Source: Lottia gigantea
Taxonomy: Eukaryota > Mollusca > Gastropoda > Lottiidae
Length of the DNA: 64,000 bases
Direction of reading: 5' to 3'
Assembly (NCBI RefSeq): GCF_000327385.1
Contig: NW_008707245.1
Coordinates: 602,943 to 666,942 of the forward strand
Below the pieces are notes generated by a model. That model saw only the letters and a list, made by a program, of their open reading frames with translations. It ran no database searches and was not told where the DNA came from. A program made the position numbers and the translations under genes. Positions 1 through 11,925 of the stretch are shown here, piece by piece. Every line of letters begins with the position of its first letter. Position 1 is the first letter of the stretch.

Positions 1-598
1 CAAATCCTCTCAGTTCAATAGTTCTGATTAAACCGCTACTACTTTTGAAGTTAGTAACTAGGGGAAAAAAGAAACCACTATATTTTACAAGGTTAATAAC
101 TTAGGTTCACGAAAGATCCTTTCTATCAACTTGTCCTTGGCCAGACCTCTTGGCAATGATTTTTCCAGGATTATCCATACCCATTTACAGCTGGGTCGAC
201 TGGAATACTGTGGAAAGATGACTTTGTTTAACATAACCAAACAAATGGCATCATAGAAGAAGGATATCCATCTTTAAACTTTTGATCAGAAATTCATATT
301 AAATTATCTAACTTAAGTGAAGCAGACATTTACAAAAGAAGGGAATTCAATAAACAAATGTATCAGTCTTTATATATAACAGCAGATATCAATTTTATTA
401 AATAAGGGCACCCAACTTTAAACAATCCGCAATTGAATAAACAAGGTATGCCAACTTTAAACAAGTAAAGAAGCTTAGAAGAACAATTTGCCTGTATGAT
501 AGAATCTAAATGTAAACATGCCAAGAAAACAGAATGTTACTACATAATAAGCTAGATCTAATAGCCTCTATTTATTTATTCTATTTTCTCTCTTACAA
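1..598. other. Non-coding stretch with a dispersed-repeat copy
   Basis: No exon with acceptable splice sites was found. Bases about 61-240 resemble two other places in the window: 46800-47060 (ACAAGG..AACAACTT..GGTTCACGAGGATCC) and, more weakly, 59060-59250 (GACTGGAATA, TTTCCACCAG). It is probably an old interspersed repeat of unknown type. Confidence 0.4.
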
Positions 599-1060
599 TT
601 TACTGCACAGTTATCAGGCAATCTGACTTGATTATCCAGTCCAAAATTTGGGATTAGGATTACTATATATCGTTACTTTGTGACTTGTATATCCAGTAAA
701 ATTTTTAACAGTGGTGTAGAGTTTTTGTCAATTTCTGCACAGTTATCAATCCATCTTGGTTTTCCAGTCAAAGTTTTTGGATTAGGATTACTATACACTT
801 TGTGACTTGCATATCCAGTTTAATTTCTCAGAATTTTGTATTGAAAGAATTTTAAACAGTGGCGTAGAGTTTTTGTCAATTACTGGACAATTAGGAGGCA
901 TTTTGACATGGTTTTCCAGTGAAGATTTTGGATAAGGATTACTATACACTTTGTGACTTGCATATCCAGTTTAATTTCTTGGAATTTTGTATTTAAAGAA
1001 TTTTAAACAGTGGAGTCGAGTTTTTGTCAGGCAGTTTTGACTTTATTATCCAGTGAAGTC
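599..1060. repeat. Tandem repeat, about 145-bp unit, 3-4 diverged copies
   Basis: The motifs CACAGTTATCA, TTATCCAGT, GGATTAGGATTACTATA, CACTTTGTGACTTG and GTAGAGTTTTTGTCAATT recur in the same order three to four times. No coding potential is seen. Confidence 0.75.
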
Positions 1061-1191
1061 ACTAGAATAGGATATTTAATGAAAGTTTAGTATTCGTTAT
1101 GGATTCAATTGTAGACGGTGATATGGTAAGTTGAATAATTATCAAATTGTCATTTTTATTCATTGAACCCATTGGAATTTTCTTAACTTTC

Positions 1192-1419
1192 AATGTGAAT
1201 CATGGCTCGCAATGTGAAACATAACCCGCAATGTGAACAACGGTGCGCAATGTGAATCATGGTCCGCAATGTGAAACAAAACCCGTAATGTGAAACATAA
1301 CCCGTAATGTGAAACATAACCCGTAATGTGAAACATGGTCCAAAATGTGAAACATGGTCCGCAATGTGAAACATGGTCTGCAATGTGAAACATAACCCGC
1401 AATGTGAAACATGGTCTGC
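1192..1419. repeat. Minisatellite, 19-bp unit x12
   Basis: Twelve copies of a 19-bp unit (AATGTGAAACATGGTCCGC with variants such as CATAACCCG). The unit length is not a multiple of three and the overlapping ORFs are artefacts of the repeat. Confidence 0.92.
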
Positions 1420-1779
1420 TATTTGAATAATGTCATATGATCTTGAATGAGTGGACTTACCCACAGAAAATAAACGAAATGAAATAGTTCTTGTATGTAC
1501 CAGTAATAAAAGGCGATTGTAAAAGGAATTACCCTTGACCTGTGTAGGTTGCCTATGAGGAAGGGCAAGCTGACTTATTCAGAAAACTTGAACTAATTAA
1601 CTGAACATCTGCAATGACCTGGAGCACCTTGTTATTTTATAAGTGTATTTTCTTATCTCATTAGAAACAAAATTAAGTGCAAATACATTAAAATTGTTCA
1701 TGCATTTAACTTTAAACAGAAGATCTTACAAAAGTGTGGTCTGTCGGAAACAGAGTTTAACCCTATTTAACAATATTAT

Positions 1780-2050
1780 TTTATCAATTTTCATGTGGAC
1801 TCTCTGAAAGGGATGTCAAGCAGAATAAGGCCTAGTTATCTGAAAACAGCATTGCAATATCATTAGTAATGTCCATGTGGACTCTCTGAAAGGGATGCCA
1901 CACGTGTCTAGCTCATAAAGGCGCAGTTATCTGAAAGCAGCATTTCAATATCATTAGTAATGACTCTCAGATAGAAATGTCAAGCTTCAAAAAGCTGAAA
2001 TCATTATTAGCCATGTGCACTCTCTAAAGGGGATGGTTCAGTACAAATTT
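1780..2050. repeat. Dispersed motif cluster (GACTCTCTGAAAGGGATG), copies A
   Basis: Three to four diverged copies of a module containing ATTAG-CCATGTGGACTCTCTGAAAGGGATG followed by TTATCTGAAA(A/G)CAGCATT. The same core (GTGAACTCTCTGAAAGGCAT) recurs at 46130-46345, 44 kb away. The nature of the element is not known. Confidence 0.6.
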
Positions 2051-2373
2051 TAATTGAATGTCATACCTAGTTGTGCTCCAGGCATCATTGAAAGATGTAA
2101 ATGACACTTAAGAATCACATGTGTTTGAAATTCTGCTACAATTTATATAACTGTTGTGAATTTCCCATGAGTACCAAATTCATTTCATATTGTTCAGTTT
2201 CCTGTTGATATGGTTATTAATATACGGTTTTAAGATCTCCAGTCTGCAATGAGATGAGATGATTGGTCATTACATAGACACTGTTGTCAAGGTAGCCATT
2301 TTTAAAGTGATCTATCTCTTTCAGAGGTTCAGATGCTCTAGTCACTGTGCAGTGGTTTTTGAGCCCAAAACTA

Positions 2374-2600
2374 AAATATCAGTCATGAAACTTGATGAAA
2401 AATCAGTCATGAAACTTGATGAATATCGGTCATGAAACTTGATGAAATATCAGTCATGAAACTTGATGAAATATATCAGTCATGAAACTTGATGAAATAT
2501 CAGTCATGAAACTTGGTGAAATATCAGTCATGAAACTTGATGAAATATCAGTCATGAAACTTGATGAAATATCAGTCATGAAACTTGATGAAATATTAAA
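2374..2600. repeat. Minisatellite, 24-bp unit x9
   Basis: Nine copies of ATATCAGTCATGAAACTTGA plus linker, spaced 23-26 bp. No gene. Confidence 0.92.
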
Positions 2601-2924
2601 ACTCTCAGTTATTGATTAATTTCAAAATTAGAAGTTAAGGCAGTTCTATTCTTTTCCAAAGTCAACACAGAATTCTTCATCATCTTCTAATATCAAGTTG
2701 AAAAAAAACTAACTGCGCACTGGTTGTATCCTGTAGGCAAGGTTAATGAAGTTCACATGAAAACTAGCTCTAAGTTAAAGCCGACATTTTCAAACTATAC
2801 ATTTTAATTATAGATGTTTTTTGCTGAAGGCAGAATACTAACAAATAAAGAATCAAGACTAAATTAGCTTGTTCCATTTTTTATACAATTCTAATCTGCA
2901 TGTTTCTTTTTTGTATCAACCACT

Positions 2925-3260
2925 AAGATTTCTCTTAGATAGTTTTCTTTAAGAAAGATTTCTCTTGGATAGTTTTCTCTTCGATAGTTTCTCTTAGAAA
3001 GTTTTCTCTTAGATAGTTTCTCTTAGAAAGATTTCTCTTCGATAGTTTCTCTTAGAAAGTTTTCTCTTAGATAGTTTCTCTTAGATAGTTTCTCTTAGAA
3101 AGTTTTCTCTTCGATAGTTTCTCTTAGAAAGTTTTCTCTTAGATAGTTTCTCTTAGAAAGTTTTCTCTTCGATAGTTTCTCTTAGAAAGTTTTCTCTTTG
3201 ATAGTTTTCTTAAGAAAGATTTCTCTTAGATAGTTTTCTTTTAGAAAGTTTCTTTTTCTT
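2925..3260. repeat. Minisatellite, 14-15-bp half-unit
   Basis: Alternating TTTCTCTTAGAAAG and TTTCTCTT(A/C)GATAG half-units, over twenty in all, form a strand-asymmetric pyrimidine-rich array. Confidence 0.9.
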
Positions 3261-4418
3261 TGAGCTTAGGAAGTAAATATTTTAGTTGCTATAATTCTTT
3301 AAGCATGTTGATAACAAAATGGCGTTGTTACACAAGAGAACTTTCTAAGAAGCGACATTAGGTGCTGAAAAGGTCAAGGAAAATAGAAAAAGGAGAATAT
3401 CTCTTGTTTTTTCACTTCAGCGTATGTTTACATAGTTTAAAATATGTCTGGAGTAGAGTAAATTGATTTGGTACCAGACCGTTAAAATTTTCTTTCTTTT
3501 CTTGTCTCACTATCGATTTATTTAAAACTTGATTAAATTTTAACGTAGCCTTTTTTTAGAATTGTGAAATAACAAGTAAAAGGATTGAAAAACTTTATAT
3601 TTATACTAGTCTTATAAATAAGTCTAATAAATAAGAATAGATAATTCGTAGGAAAGAAATTCTCAAATCAAATTGAAATGAACTTTCAGATTAGGAGGAA
3701 GGATTCATGAAGTGACCATTACCTTTCACAGCCCTGAGGGGAGGGGGGGAAGGCCCAATGGCCCATCCCATAAATACCCAACTGATTTAGAAGACTCTTC
3801 GACCTGGACTAATAAAGGGAAAAAAAGTTGAATCTCTCAAAGGACGCTATCGATCAAACCCAGAATCTCCACCGAGCTCAACTATAACATTCACTTGATG
3901 ACCTTGACTACTGATTGATTAGCGACGCCGTGTAAGTAATCTGTAAGCATGCAATCTGCCAATGAAGTTTAATATGACCATCTTTAATGTAGTGATTTAT
4001 GTACATTCAGAGTTTATTTTGTGTAAATCGTTTTGTTGTTTTCTGGTCTTCTTGTTTAGAGAGTTCTATGAATTGCTTTAAGGCAGGCATGTCAAAGATA
4101 ATTAAAAATTTGAAAACACAGCCTGGCTGTTATTCATTCAAATGTTATCTGAACAGGCTGAATAAGTTCTTCATTGTTTAATGAAAGAAAATTTTAGATA
4201 TTTGTTTGCTGTTTGCCATTTCACAGGACTAAATAATCAAGTCTAATGTCAAACTATTAAAATTTTTGTCGTAAACAAAATTTAAAATGAAGTTGAAATT
4301 ATTGATATCTAATCTATAAATAGCTTGACATTTAAAGTGACAATATAATTTAGTCAAATGTCAACCAACTTGGTAAAAGACTAAATAATCAAGACATTAT
4401 TATAAACAATATTTTAAA
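3261..4418. other. Non-coding stretch, nothing recognised except a faint tRNA-like piece
   Basis: AT-rich, with a G-run near 3732-3748. On the minus strand about 3838-3885 has a B-box-like GGGTTTGATCG preceded by GAGCTCGGTGG, compatible with a decayed tRNA-derived SINE head. No exon was found. Confidence 0.35.
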
Positions 4419-4746
4419 TTAAAGGGACAGGTTTGCCATCTGTTTCACCAATTGTGGTCTCAGAAACGGGGATTTTTTAGCTAAGCTAGTCAGTAATATT
4501 GTTCACAGTTAACCGTTGAAATTTGAGCCATCAAATCCGTGTGTGTTCAGAATTATTTGCGTTTGAAAGTTAAAATGATGCCTGCCATATATAGAAAAGA
4601 CGTACGGGTACATAGATATAGACAGTGAAATTTCTAGTTTGAGGTATTTTTGAAGGAATTAGGCGATTTTCGTAGATTTCTAGTACTTCTGAAGACTATT
4701 TACATAAATTCATCAAGAATTGAAAATGGTTAATCTTTCCCTTTAA
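4419..4746 (-). mobile_element. MITE copy 1 (TTAA-flanked, TIR AGGGACAG)
   Basis: TTAA at 4419-4422 is followed by AGGGACAG. The other end reads CTTTCCCT then TTAA at 4743-4746, so the right TIR has mutated. The interior is the reverse complement of the copies at 40701-40944 and 32880-33036 (shared CAAATTTCGACAGTGAGCTG and ATTCTGAACACACATG blocks). No ORF; non-autonomous. A TTAA target duplication is typical of piggyBac and Kolobok elements; the superfamily is not decided. Confidence 0.7.
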
Positions 4747-5014
4747 AACTATAATATTTAACTGCCTGGTCAAGCAGGACTATGTCTATTTTAAGCAACA
4801 ATATTTTTGTCAGTAAAAATCTATTTTCCAGTACATGATGGGAGAAATCTAACACGAGCTTCTTGATTTAGTTCTAACATATTGATTTTTTACGTTATAA
4901 ATATATTGTCAATTGTTGTCCAGGCTGTAAATACTCCACGTCTTATTGTGTTACTGGCTTTACCAAGTGTCATCTTGTTTTATCATGACATACATAGTAA
5001 TTCTTCTTTAAATT

Positions 5015-5345
5015 CAAAGTAAGTGTCATTTTTCAGCCAAGCATCAGATGTAGATTAAGTCTGTGAAAGAAAGGTCAAAATTGGAATACTGGTCAAGGTT
5101 GTCTTGCCTTCTTTTTACATGCTATGCTGGAATTTATAGTTATAAGTTGTGATTTGGGACTTAAAAGACTAAGTAAGTGTCATTTTTCAGCCAAACATAA
5201 GATGTGAAATAAATCTATGAAGAGGTTGTGTAGTTTTCTTTTGGAAGTTGTGATTTTGGAAGTTGTGATTTTGGAAGTTCAAAGTAGGTGTCATTAATCA
5301 GCCAAGCATCAGATGGGAATTTAATTTTTTAAGAGCAAATTTGGA
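5015..5345. repeat. Tandem repeat, about 130-150 bp, 3 copies
   Basis: AGTAAGTGTCATTTTTCAGCC-AAGCATCAGATG recurs at about 5018, 5171 and 5283, each followed by a similar tail. Confidence 0.65.
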
Positions 5346-5349
5346 ATGG

Positions 5350-6830
5350 TTATTTTATTTTTTAAGCCTAAAGATTTAAGTCTTGAAGTTCTGGTCAAAA
5401 TTCAGTTGGCTTCTTTTATATACTTTATTCCAATTTATACTTCCAAAGAAAGTGCTGTTTTATATGAATTTCAGAGTTCAATATTTCTGGAACTTTTTCT
5501 GGATAAGTCTTGGAGTAATGGTCATATTAAGGTTGGATTCCATTCATATGCTTCTTTGGAATCATGATTTAATTAGTGGAATTGGTAAATGTTTATCCTG
5601 GAATCAGCTGGCAGAACTTAAGTTGTTTTTTTCTTCAAATGGATGTTTTTGAATTTTCATTTTTTTCGCAGAATGGTTGCTTTTGAAATGTTAAAAAATA
5701 ATGGCTCTTAGCACAGCTGAGCTCTTGAGTTTCAAACAATGGCAATTGGATGACAACTTGACATTTAAAGGGAATTTGTTCTCTAATTTTCAGTTCTTTT
5801 AACTTAATTGCATCCCTTTAAATTTTTTCACACAAATAAGCTTTTGATCGTGAAATAAAAATCTGTACAAGCTAGAAAATTCCGTCAATCAAAAATCCAA
5901 AATCAAGTCCAAAAAATGACAAAATTGGGAGTAAAAGTTGTAGAATAGTGGACTATACAAAAAAATTCTATTTTAATTGTATTCAGTTCTTTCTTAATCA
6001 TTTCATTGGAAGAATCGGCATTATTGACATTTCTTTGATGTCATATTAAAATCGACATCTTTTCATGTCAATGTTCTTTAAAATCGACATTTTTTAAGTC
6101 AAACAAAAAAATATTGATTGAAAAATCAGCTTATTAATGATGTTTATTTTTTCTTTCTATAATTAGTTTTGTTAAAGAAATTTTATCCATATTAATAGCT
6201 TTATTTTATTCTTTACTGAATATTTTCATATGAAAATCAAATCCACTATTTTACTCTAATGATTTATTACAATATAAAACCAATATTTTTGACTTTGAGA
6301 GCTTAAAGGCGTAGTCTGCAACTAGGTTGGTTAATTCAGTATCTATTTTAGATTGTCCGTATGTTAAAGGCTTATTTACGGATGGATTGCATTGAAATCT
6401 TTTCAAGAATTGATGGTTTTAAACTGGCACGATCTGAAAAAAGGGATAGCATACTTTAAATTCCAGAAAAGGAAATATATCATGCAATAATTATTTAAGG
6501 ATGGATTACATTGAACTTTTTTGAAGAGTTAATCATTTAAAGGAATTTCTGGCACAATCAGAAACAAAAAGGAAGCATCCTTGAAATTCCAGAGAAGTGA
6601 GAAGATTTGAGTCATTATTATAAAAGTTAAACAGTTATTATGTATCAGAATAAACAATGTTAATAAATGACTGTTCAGTTGATTGTATGGTGTTCTGATT
6701 CACAGGTATGTTGATCTTATATTAAAGAGTTTTAAACATTGATTTTACTGTGAGAATACAAAAGAAAAGAAGGCTCCAGGAGGCTCATTATCATAATCTG
6801 AATATACTTGAGATTATCAAAAGGAGGAGA
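5350..6830. other. AT-rich non-coding stretch with one tandem duplication
   Basis: No exon is supported. The segment near 6367-6480 is repeated at 6490-6600 (GGATGGATT(G/A)CATTGAA..., TCTGGCAC(G/A)ATC, AAATTCCAGA(A/G)AAG), a diverged duplication of about 120 bp. Confidence 0.5.
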
Positions 6831-6865
6831 AGGATATCCAAGGACATTTGAGACCATTACAAAAT

Positions 6866-6985
6866 GATATCTGAGGGACATTCAAGGATATCAAAGGAAA
6901 TTTGAGAGGACATCCAAGGATATCAAAAGGAAATTTGAGAGGACATCCAGGAATATCAAAAGGAAATTTGAGAGGACATCCAAGG
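6866..6985. repeat. Minisatellite, 33-bp unit x3-4
   Basis: GGACATCCAAGGATATCAAA followed by AGGAAATTTGAGA, repeated with few changes. Confidence 0.88.
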
Positions 6986-7227
6986 ATCATGGTTATTCCG
7001 GGGATATTCCAAGGAATTTTGAGTCTATGGGATATTTAAGGATGCTAATTTAGATAATAGAATAGATGAAAATTGTGAACATTATAACAGTTTAAAGGAA
7101 AACAGATCATGGTTAAGAGGATTAGCTGTGAAGTAACAGTAGGGGATGTAGCTGTATTTAGGGTTTAAAACTCTTCTTTTTTTTTCTTTAATTGTGATAA
7201 TTAATTTCCATTGTAATATCAGATTTT

Positions 7228-7450
7228 TATGATGTCATTACTCCCTTACTGACGTGTAATGATGTCATAACTACCTAGTTGACGTGTAATGATGTCATGA
7301 CTACCTAGTTGACATGTAATGATGTCATAAATCCCACATTGACGTGTAATGATGTCATGAATCCTATGTTGACATGTAAATGATGTCATAACTTCCTAGT
7401 TGACATGTTATGATGTCATAACTTCCTTGTTGACATGTAATAATGTCATT
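7228..7450. repeat. Minisatellite, 30-bp unit x8 carrying CRE/ATF-like octamers
   Basis: TGATGTCA starts at 7230, 7260, 7290, 7320, 7350, 7381 and 7411, with TAATGTCA at 7441, so the period is 30 bp. Between them each unit carries TGACGTGT or TGACATGT. Both octamers are one or two bases away from the consensus CRE TGACGTCA. The array lies about 3.5 kb upstream of the PKI coding exon. Confidence 0.93.
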
Positions 7451-7459
7451 CAAGGTTAC

Positions 7460-8450
7460 AGAAACCAGGAAGCGAATTATTTCCCTTGTGGATGCTAAAA
7501 AAATACAGATTTTTTTTCTTTCCTATTGATAATAAGAACACTTCAACAAACCATTTAGACGATATATATTTTTATAGTAAAATTATTATACTAATCCTCC
7601 TAGAGAGTCCACACAACTAAAAACGTTTGTTTGATATTTTTTTTCTCATTTGAACTGTTCCATCTATTTTTCAGATTACTAATTCTGTTGGATAATTTGT
7701 GATTTGGAATCCAAGCCTGTATTAACTGAAGATTTTCATGCATGAAATTGCTCAATCCAGAGGTGGAATTAATGAATGACAACAAACGAAACTAAAAAAG
7801 TAATTTTTCCCTTTTTCTATTCTTTCTGATATAATTAACATACACTAGTCTAAAGCCTTTAAATATTGTGTTTCTTATTTTTTCTGTGTACTATTTCACT
7901 CATTCTTGAGCATGATTTATTCTATTATTTCTGGGTTGTGTTATTCATTCTAGAGCAGAATGTATTAATGTAACTTAACAAGTAATTTTTGTTCTTTTTC
8001 TAAGCCTAATGATAACTTTTAATTAGATTTTATTTGAACTAAATACTCAATCAATAAGTGAGTTTAGTTTTAATCCCCTGGGAAGCTCGCTTGTTGATCG
8101 AAAGTTGATGGTTCAATAATGACTTATAGTTAGATTGACAATTAATTACTGTTGATTATCTGTTAATTACTTGGTATTCGTTAGTGTAAAATACCCACAA
8201 ATTAATGTCTGGAGTCATTTTATCACTTCATATATCCATTACCAGTGTTATCAGTGGAAATACTGTTGGTCTATTGGTATAATTGGTGAAAGCAGACACC
8301 TTGCTGACTCTCGGAAGCACTGGCACAGGCCTCAGAACTTTTCTTTGTATAGACAATATTTATTTATATAATAGGATTGAGGAACAGGCTTTGGCCTATA
8401 GTACCTTCTCTTTAAGTTACAATTAAGTTATATAAAAAGTAGTAAAGGTA
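7460..8450. other. AT-rich non-coding stretch
   Basis: No exon, RNA gene or clear repeat was recognised. Confidence 0.4.
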
Positions 8451-8451
8451 G

Positions 8452-8770
8452 CACCTAAGCAATATGTTCGATAGATGCATTAGCAATATGAGTTATTGAT
8501 GCATAAGCAATATGTGTCATTGATACATCACCAATGTGTCATAGATGCATAACCAGTATGTGTCATTGATGCATAAGCAATACATGTCATAACTGCATAA
8601 CTAGTATGTGTTCTTGATGAATAAGCAATGTATGTCATACATGCATAACCAATATGTGTCATTTATGCTTAACCAATATGTGTCATAGATGCATAACCAA
8701 TATGTGTCATTCAGGCATAACCAATCTCTTATAGTGTCATTCAGGCATAACCAATCTCTTATAGATATTT
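8452..8770. repeat. Minisatellite, about 24-bp unit x12-13
   Basis: Diverged copies of GATGCATAA(G/C)CAATATGTGTCAT. The last two copies are a 33-bp variant (TTCAGGCATAACCAATCTCT). Confidence 0.9.
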
Positions 8771-9109
8771 ACATAGCAAATCAAGAGAAGCTAATCCTCT
8801 CCTAAAGTAAGCTATTAACAGAAATATGAGATAATCCTCTTTCTGATGTAATTTGTAATAATAATCAAGGATTTAGTGAAGTGCCCCAAATGATTGAATC
8901 GTTCAGGGCCCCAAGGAATTCTGGTCAGGTGTGGACTTGTTTTATGGTCTTCTCTGCTTTGTTGTCTTTTAATTTGGATAAGTTTTGTGATTTGGGAGGT
9001 TGTCACTTTTATAAGCAGGTAGGGTTCAGATTTTTTTTGCATTCAAATGAAAACCTAATTTTGAAAGAAGTCTCCCTTTTTGACCTTTTGACATACTTCC
9101 TAGATTTAA

Positions 9110-9300
9110 ATAAATCAAAGGTGATATGATCTATCTTCAAAGGGAATATAGATTTAAAAAATGACCCTAGTTATTTGACTTGTTGACACATTTAGTGGTT
9201 ATAATTTAATTAAAATATAGGTGATATCGTCTATTATCAAAGGGGATATAGATGTAAAAAAAGACCCTATTTTTTTTACCTATTGACACACCTAGTAGAC
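9110..9300. repeat. Tandem duplication, about 110 bp x2
   Basis: AGGTGATAT(G/C)(A/G)TCTAT plus CAAAGGG(A/G)ATATAGAT..AAAAA..GACCCTA recur at 9118 and 9229. Confidence 0.75.
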
Positions 9301-9486
9301 ATAATTATAGTAATTAAGTTATATTGAGTAATGTAGTAATTTGATAGTGAAGTAATAAATTATCTTAAAGCATGTATTGACTTGATCAGCCATTATCTAT
9401 AGTCATTTTCTCATTGACTGTACTGTATGTATGGGATTTTGATTCTTGTGGAAATTGGGATTTACACAGAGAGGTTATTATCTTTG

Positions 9487-9770
9487 AACTCAATTTCATT
9501 TTATAAGGAGAAGAACAGTAGGATATAAAACTCCATTTCATTTTATAAGGAGAAGAACAGTAGGATATAAAACTCTATTTCATTTTATAAGGAGAAGAAC
9601 AGTAGGATATAAAACTCCATTTCATTTGAATCAAATGTAGATATTTTTTGTGAAGAGTGTGTTTTTATTTTATGTCTTAGTGTGTGTTTTTATTTTGTTA
9701 TGAGGCGTTTATTTTATGTCTTAGTGTGTGTTTTTATTTTGTTAGGAGGTGTTAATGTGTGTGTTTATGT
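9487..9770. repeat. Two short tandem arrays, 43-bp x3 and 20-35-bp
   Basis: First array: three near-identical copies of AACTC(C/T)ATTTCATTTTATAAGG-AGAAGAACAGTAGGATATAA up to 9630. Second array (9655-9765): GTGTGTTTTTATTTTGTTA and TTATTTTATGTCTTAGTG repeated. Confidence 0.88.
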
Positions 9771-10119
9771 GGTTATCTAAGATAAACTTGTTGATAGCTA
9801 GTAGAAAACTTGTGAATTGATAGACAATGTTTCTGTTTATACAAGAAAAACACACCATCTATTCATATATCTTCATTCTTCAAATTAGTTGCTAATTTTA
9901 GATTTCACCAAATCAATGCCAAATCATAATGATTTAGTAAGGGTGTTTGAGTCAGACTAACCTAACCCTTGATAATGAAACTCATATGTCTGCTATTACT
10001 TTCAATTGGGTGGGAATTAAGTTTTAATCAATTAGTTTCATTTAAAATATAAAAGAGTTTCTTAAAGGGAGATAGTCATTCACTTTTTTAATTTACCAGT
10101 TGATACAGCTCAATTTTCA

Positions 10120-10400
10120 GCTAAGCATATCACTTTTAAAATGAAAATCTGGTTAGTGTACAATTAAATAATAATGCACTAGCATTGTACTTGTATGAAA
10201 ATGTACCACCAATGTGCATTGCCTAGAAATTTAAAGCATATCACTTCAGAATGAAAATATAGTGAATATGCAATTAAATAAAAATGTACTACCAATATGC
10301 ATTGCCTTGACATTTAAACCATATCACTTCAGAATAAAAATATAGTGAATATGCAATTAAATAAAAATGTACTACCAATATGCTTTGCCTAGACATTTCC
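10120..10400. repeat. Tandem repeat, about 110 bp x3
   Basis: CATATCACTTCAGAAT(G/A)AAAATATAGTGAATATGCAATTAAATAA..ATGTACTACCAATATGC, in blocks beginning near 10124, 10227 and 10319. Confidence 0.85.
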
Positions 10401-10616
10401 GTACTTAAAGACTAAAAATAAAAACGATCAATAATTTGAAAGCTAAAGTTATTTTCACTTAGATGTAGGATATGACTATCGAGCGATCTAAAAATAAAGT
10501 GAATAAAATGGATTGATGGTGTAATTCACTTGTTTTATGGTTGTATTTACTTGTTTACCTTTTAGTTTTTAATTAAATCAAATCAATTTTCAACTTCAAA
10601 TTAACTGAGTGTAGTG

Positions 10617-10765
10617 TTAGGTAGTGTTAAAGGGACTGAGAGTGTGAAAGATAGATTGCGTTGGGTAGTGTTAAAGGGACTGAGAGTGTGAAAGATAGAT
10701 TGCGTTGGGTAGTGTTAAAGGGACTGAGAGTGTGAGAGATAGATTGCGTTGGGTAGTGTTAAAGT
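10617..10765. repeat. Minisatellite, 44-bp unit x3.5
   Basis: GTAGTGTTAA recurs at 10621, 10665, 10709 and 10753. Unit: GGGTAGTGTTAAAGGGACTG then AGAGTGTGAAAGATAGATTGCGTT in two parts. It ends about 150 bp upstream of the PKI coding exon. Confidence 0.93.
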
Positions 10766-10915
10766 GAATGAACCACAAGAATATAATCTCATTAAAATAC
10801 GGCTTTAGATATTTTTGTGGGTTACGTAACATTCTGTCAATGGTTGTTTCAACAAGGCATCCCGTTGAGAGTTAATTCTATATTTTTGTTTCAGGAAGCA
10901 TCATCAGATGAGGTG

Positions 10916-11925
10916 ATGACGGAGGTTGAATTTAACTCCAGTCTTGAAGACTTCGCCAACACAGGTCGTTCGGGCCGACGTAACGCCATGCCAGACGTTC
11001 TCGATCCAGTCAAAACAGCCGTGGGGACAGGCAATCTTCCTTTTGACCTAGAAAAATTACATTGCTCAGGTTAGTGTGAATTGTCTCCTCTTTCAAAAAT
11101 TGGTTGCCATAGTAACCAGTGCCTTGTGAAGAGGATAATGCTACTCTCAACTGCATTTGGCATTTTTTACTCGGAGTTCTGGCTTATGCTTTTTCTTGAG
11201 TTTATATCTCTTTGACTATCAGAGCATGCTTGCTGTGTTAGAAACACCTGCTACCCATCTGCAATTGGGTTTATCAATTCAGTGCGTCATTTAGACAGTT
11301 CACAAAACTATCTGAAAATTTGGCATCAAATCAGAAATTGACACGCTTCATGGAAGCAGACAAAAAGTATTTCTATAACTGAAATGAAAATCGTTAAAAT
11401 TTGAGTTTAGAAACAGCAGACATTAATTGCATCAAAAACTGCAGAATAGTCGATAAATTTTATTAAAATAACAACAAATCAATTTCTCACTAAACATTTA
11501 GCAGAAGTGAAGAAATCGATTGCTATAGAGTTGATATTGATTATCTATAATTGTCTTATCAAATGATGAAGTAATCGAAGAGAATTTAGTCCAGTGAATA
11601 TATATTGAAATCATCTGGGATTTATTAGAAATAACTAGGATTAACAAGTTGCTGAGTGGTTCAAGTGTTTCAGGAAGGGTTAGCATGCCCTACAACTTCT
11701 TTGTAACCAAATGATGAAATAATAAACTTAGTTGAGTGTATATTGAAATTGGCTTGAATTCGGATGTAATAAACCAGTTGCTGAAGGCAAACAAAGTAAC
11801 AAAGCAACAAAATTAAAATGTTTAGTTGTCTCTTTTCAGATCCTGAAGAAGGCAAGTCTAATACAGCCTGTGCTGCTCCAAACTCTTCATCCAGTGAAAA
11901 CACAAATAACCCTTCAGGCTCCTAG
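10916..11925 (+). CDS. PKI: cAMP-dependent protein kinase inhibitor (PKI), two coding exons
   Basis: Coding exons 10916-11069 and 11840-11925 (intron phase 1, donor GTTAGT, acceptor TTTTCAG) encode 79 residues; vertebrate PKI isoforms have about 75-78. The heat-stable PKI proteins bind the free catalytic subunit of PKA as a pseudosubstrate and export it from the nucleus. The pseudosubstrate core is GRSGRRNAM with Arg18, Arg21, Arg22 and Ala24 in the phosphoacceptor place, and Phe13 matches the Phe that gives vertebrate PKI its high affinity. A second block, LPFDLEKLHC, fits the leucine-rich nuclear export signal, though its last hydrophobic position is Cys. The tail is Ser/Asn-rich and poorly conserved. 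The start MTEVE matches the MTDVE/MMEVE starts of the family. The exon opens at 10895 after a TTTCAG acceptor, so an upstream 5'UTR exon is expected but was not located. Confidence 0.93.

Noticed and set aside
8881-9129. 82-codon frame
   Set aside because: Runs into a tandem duplication at 9118 and lacks any domain or splice support.
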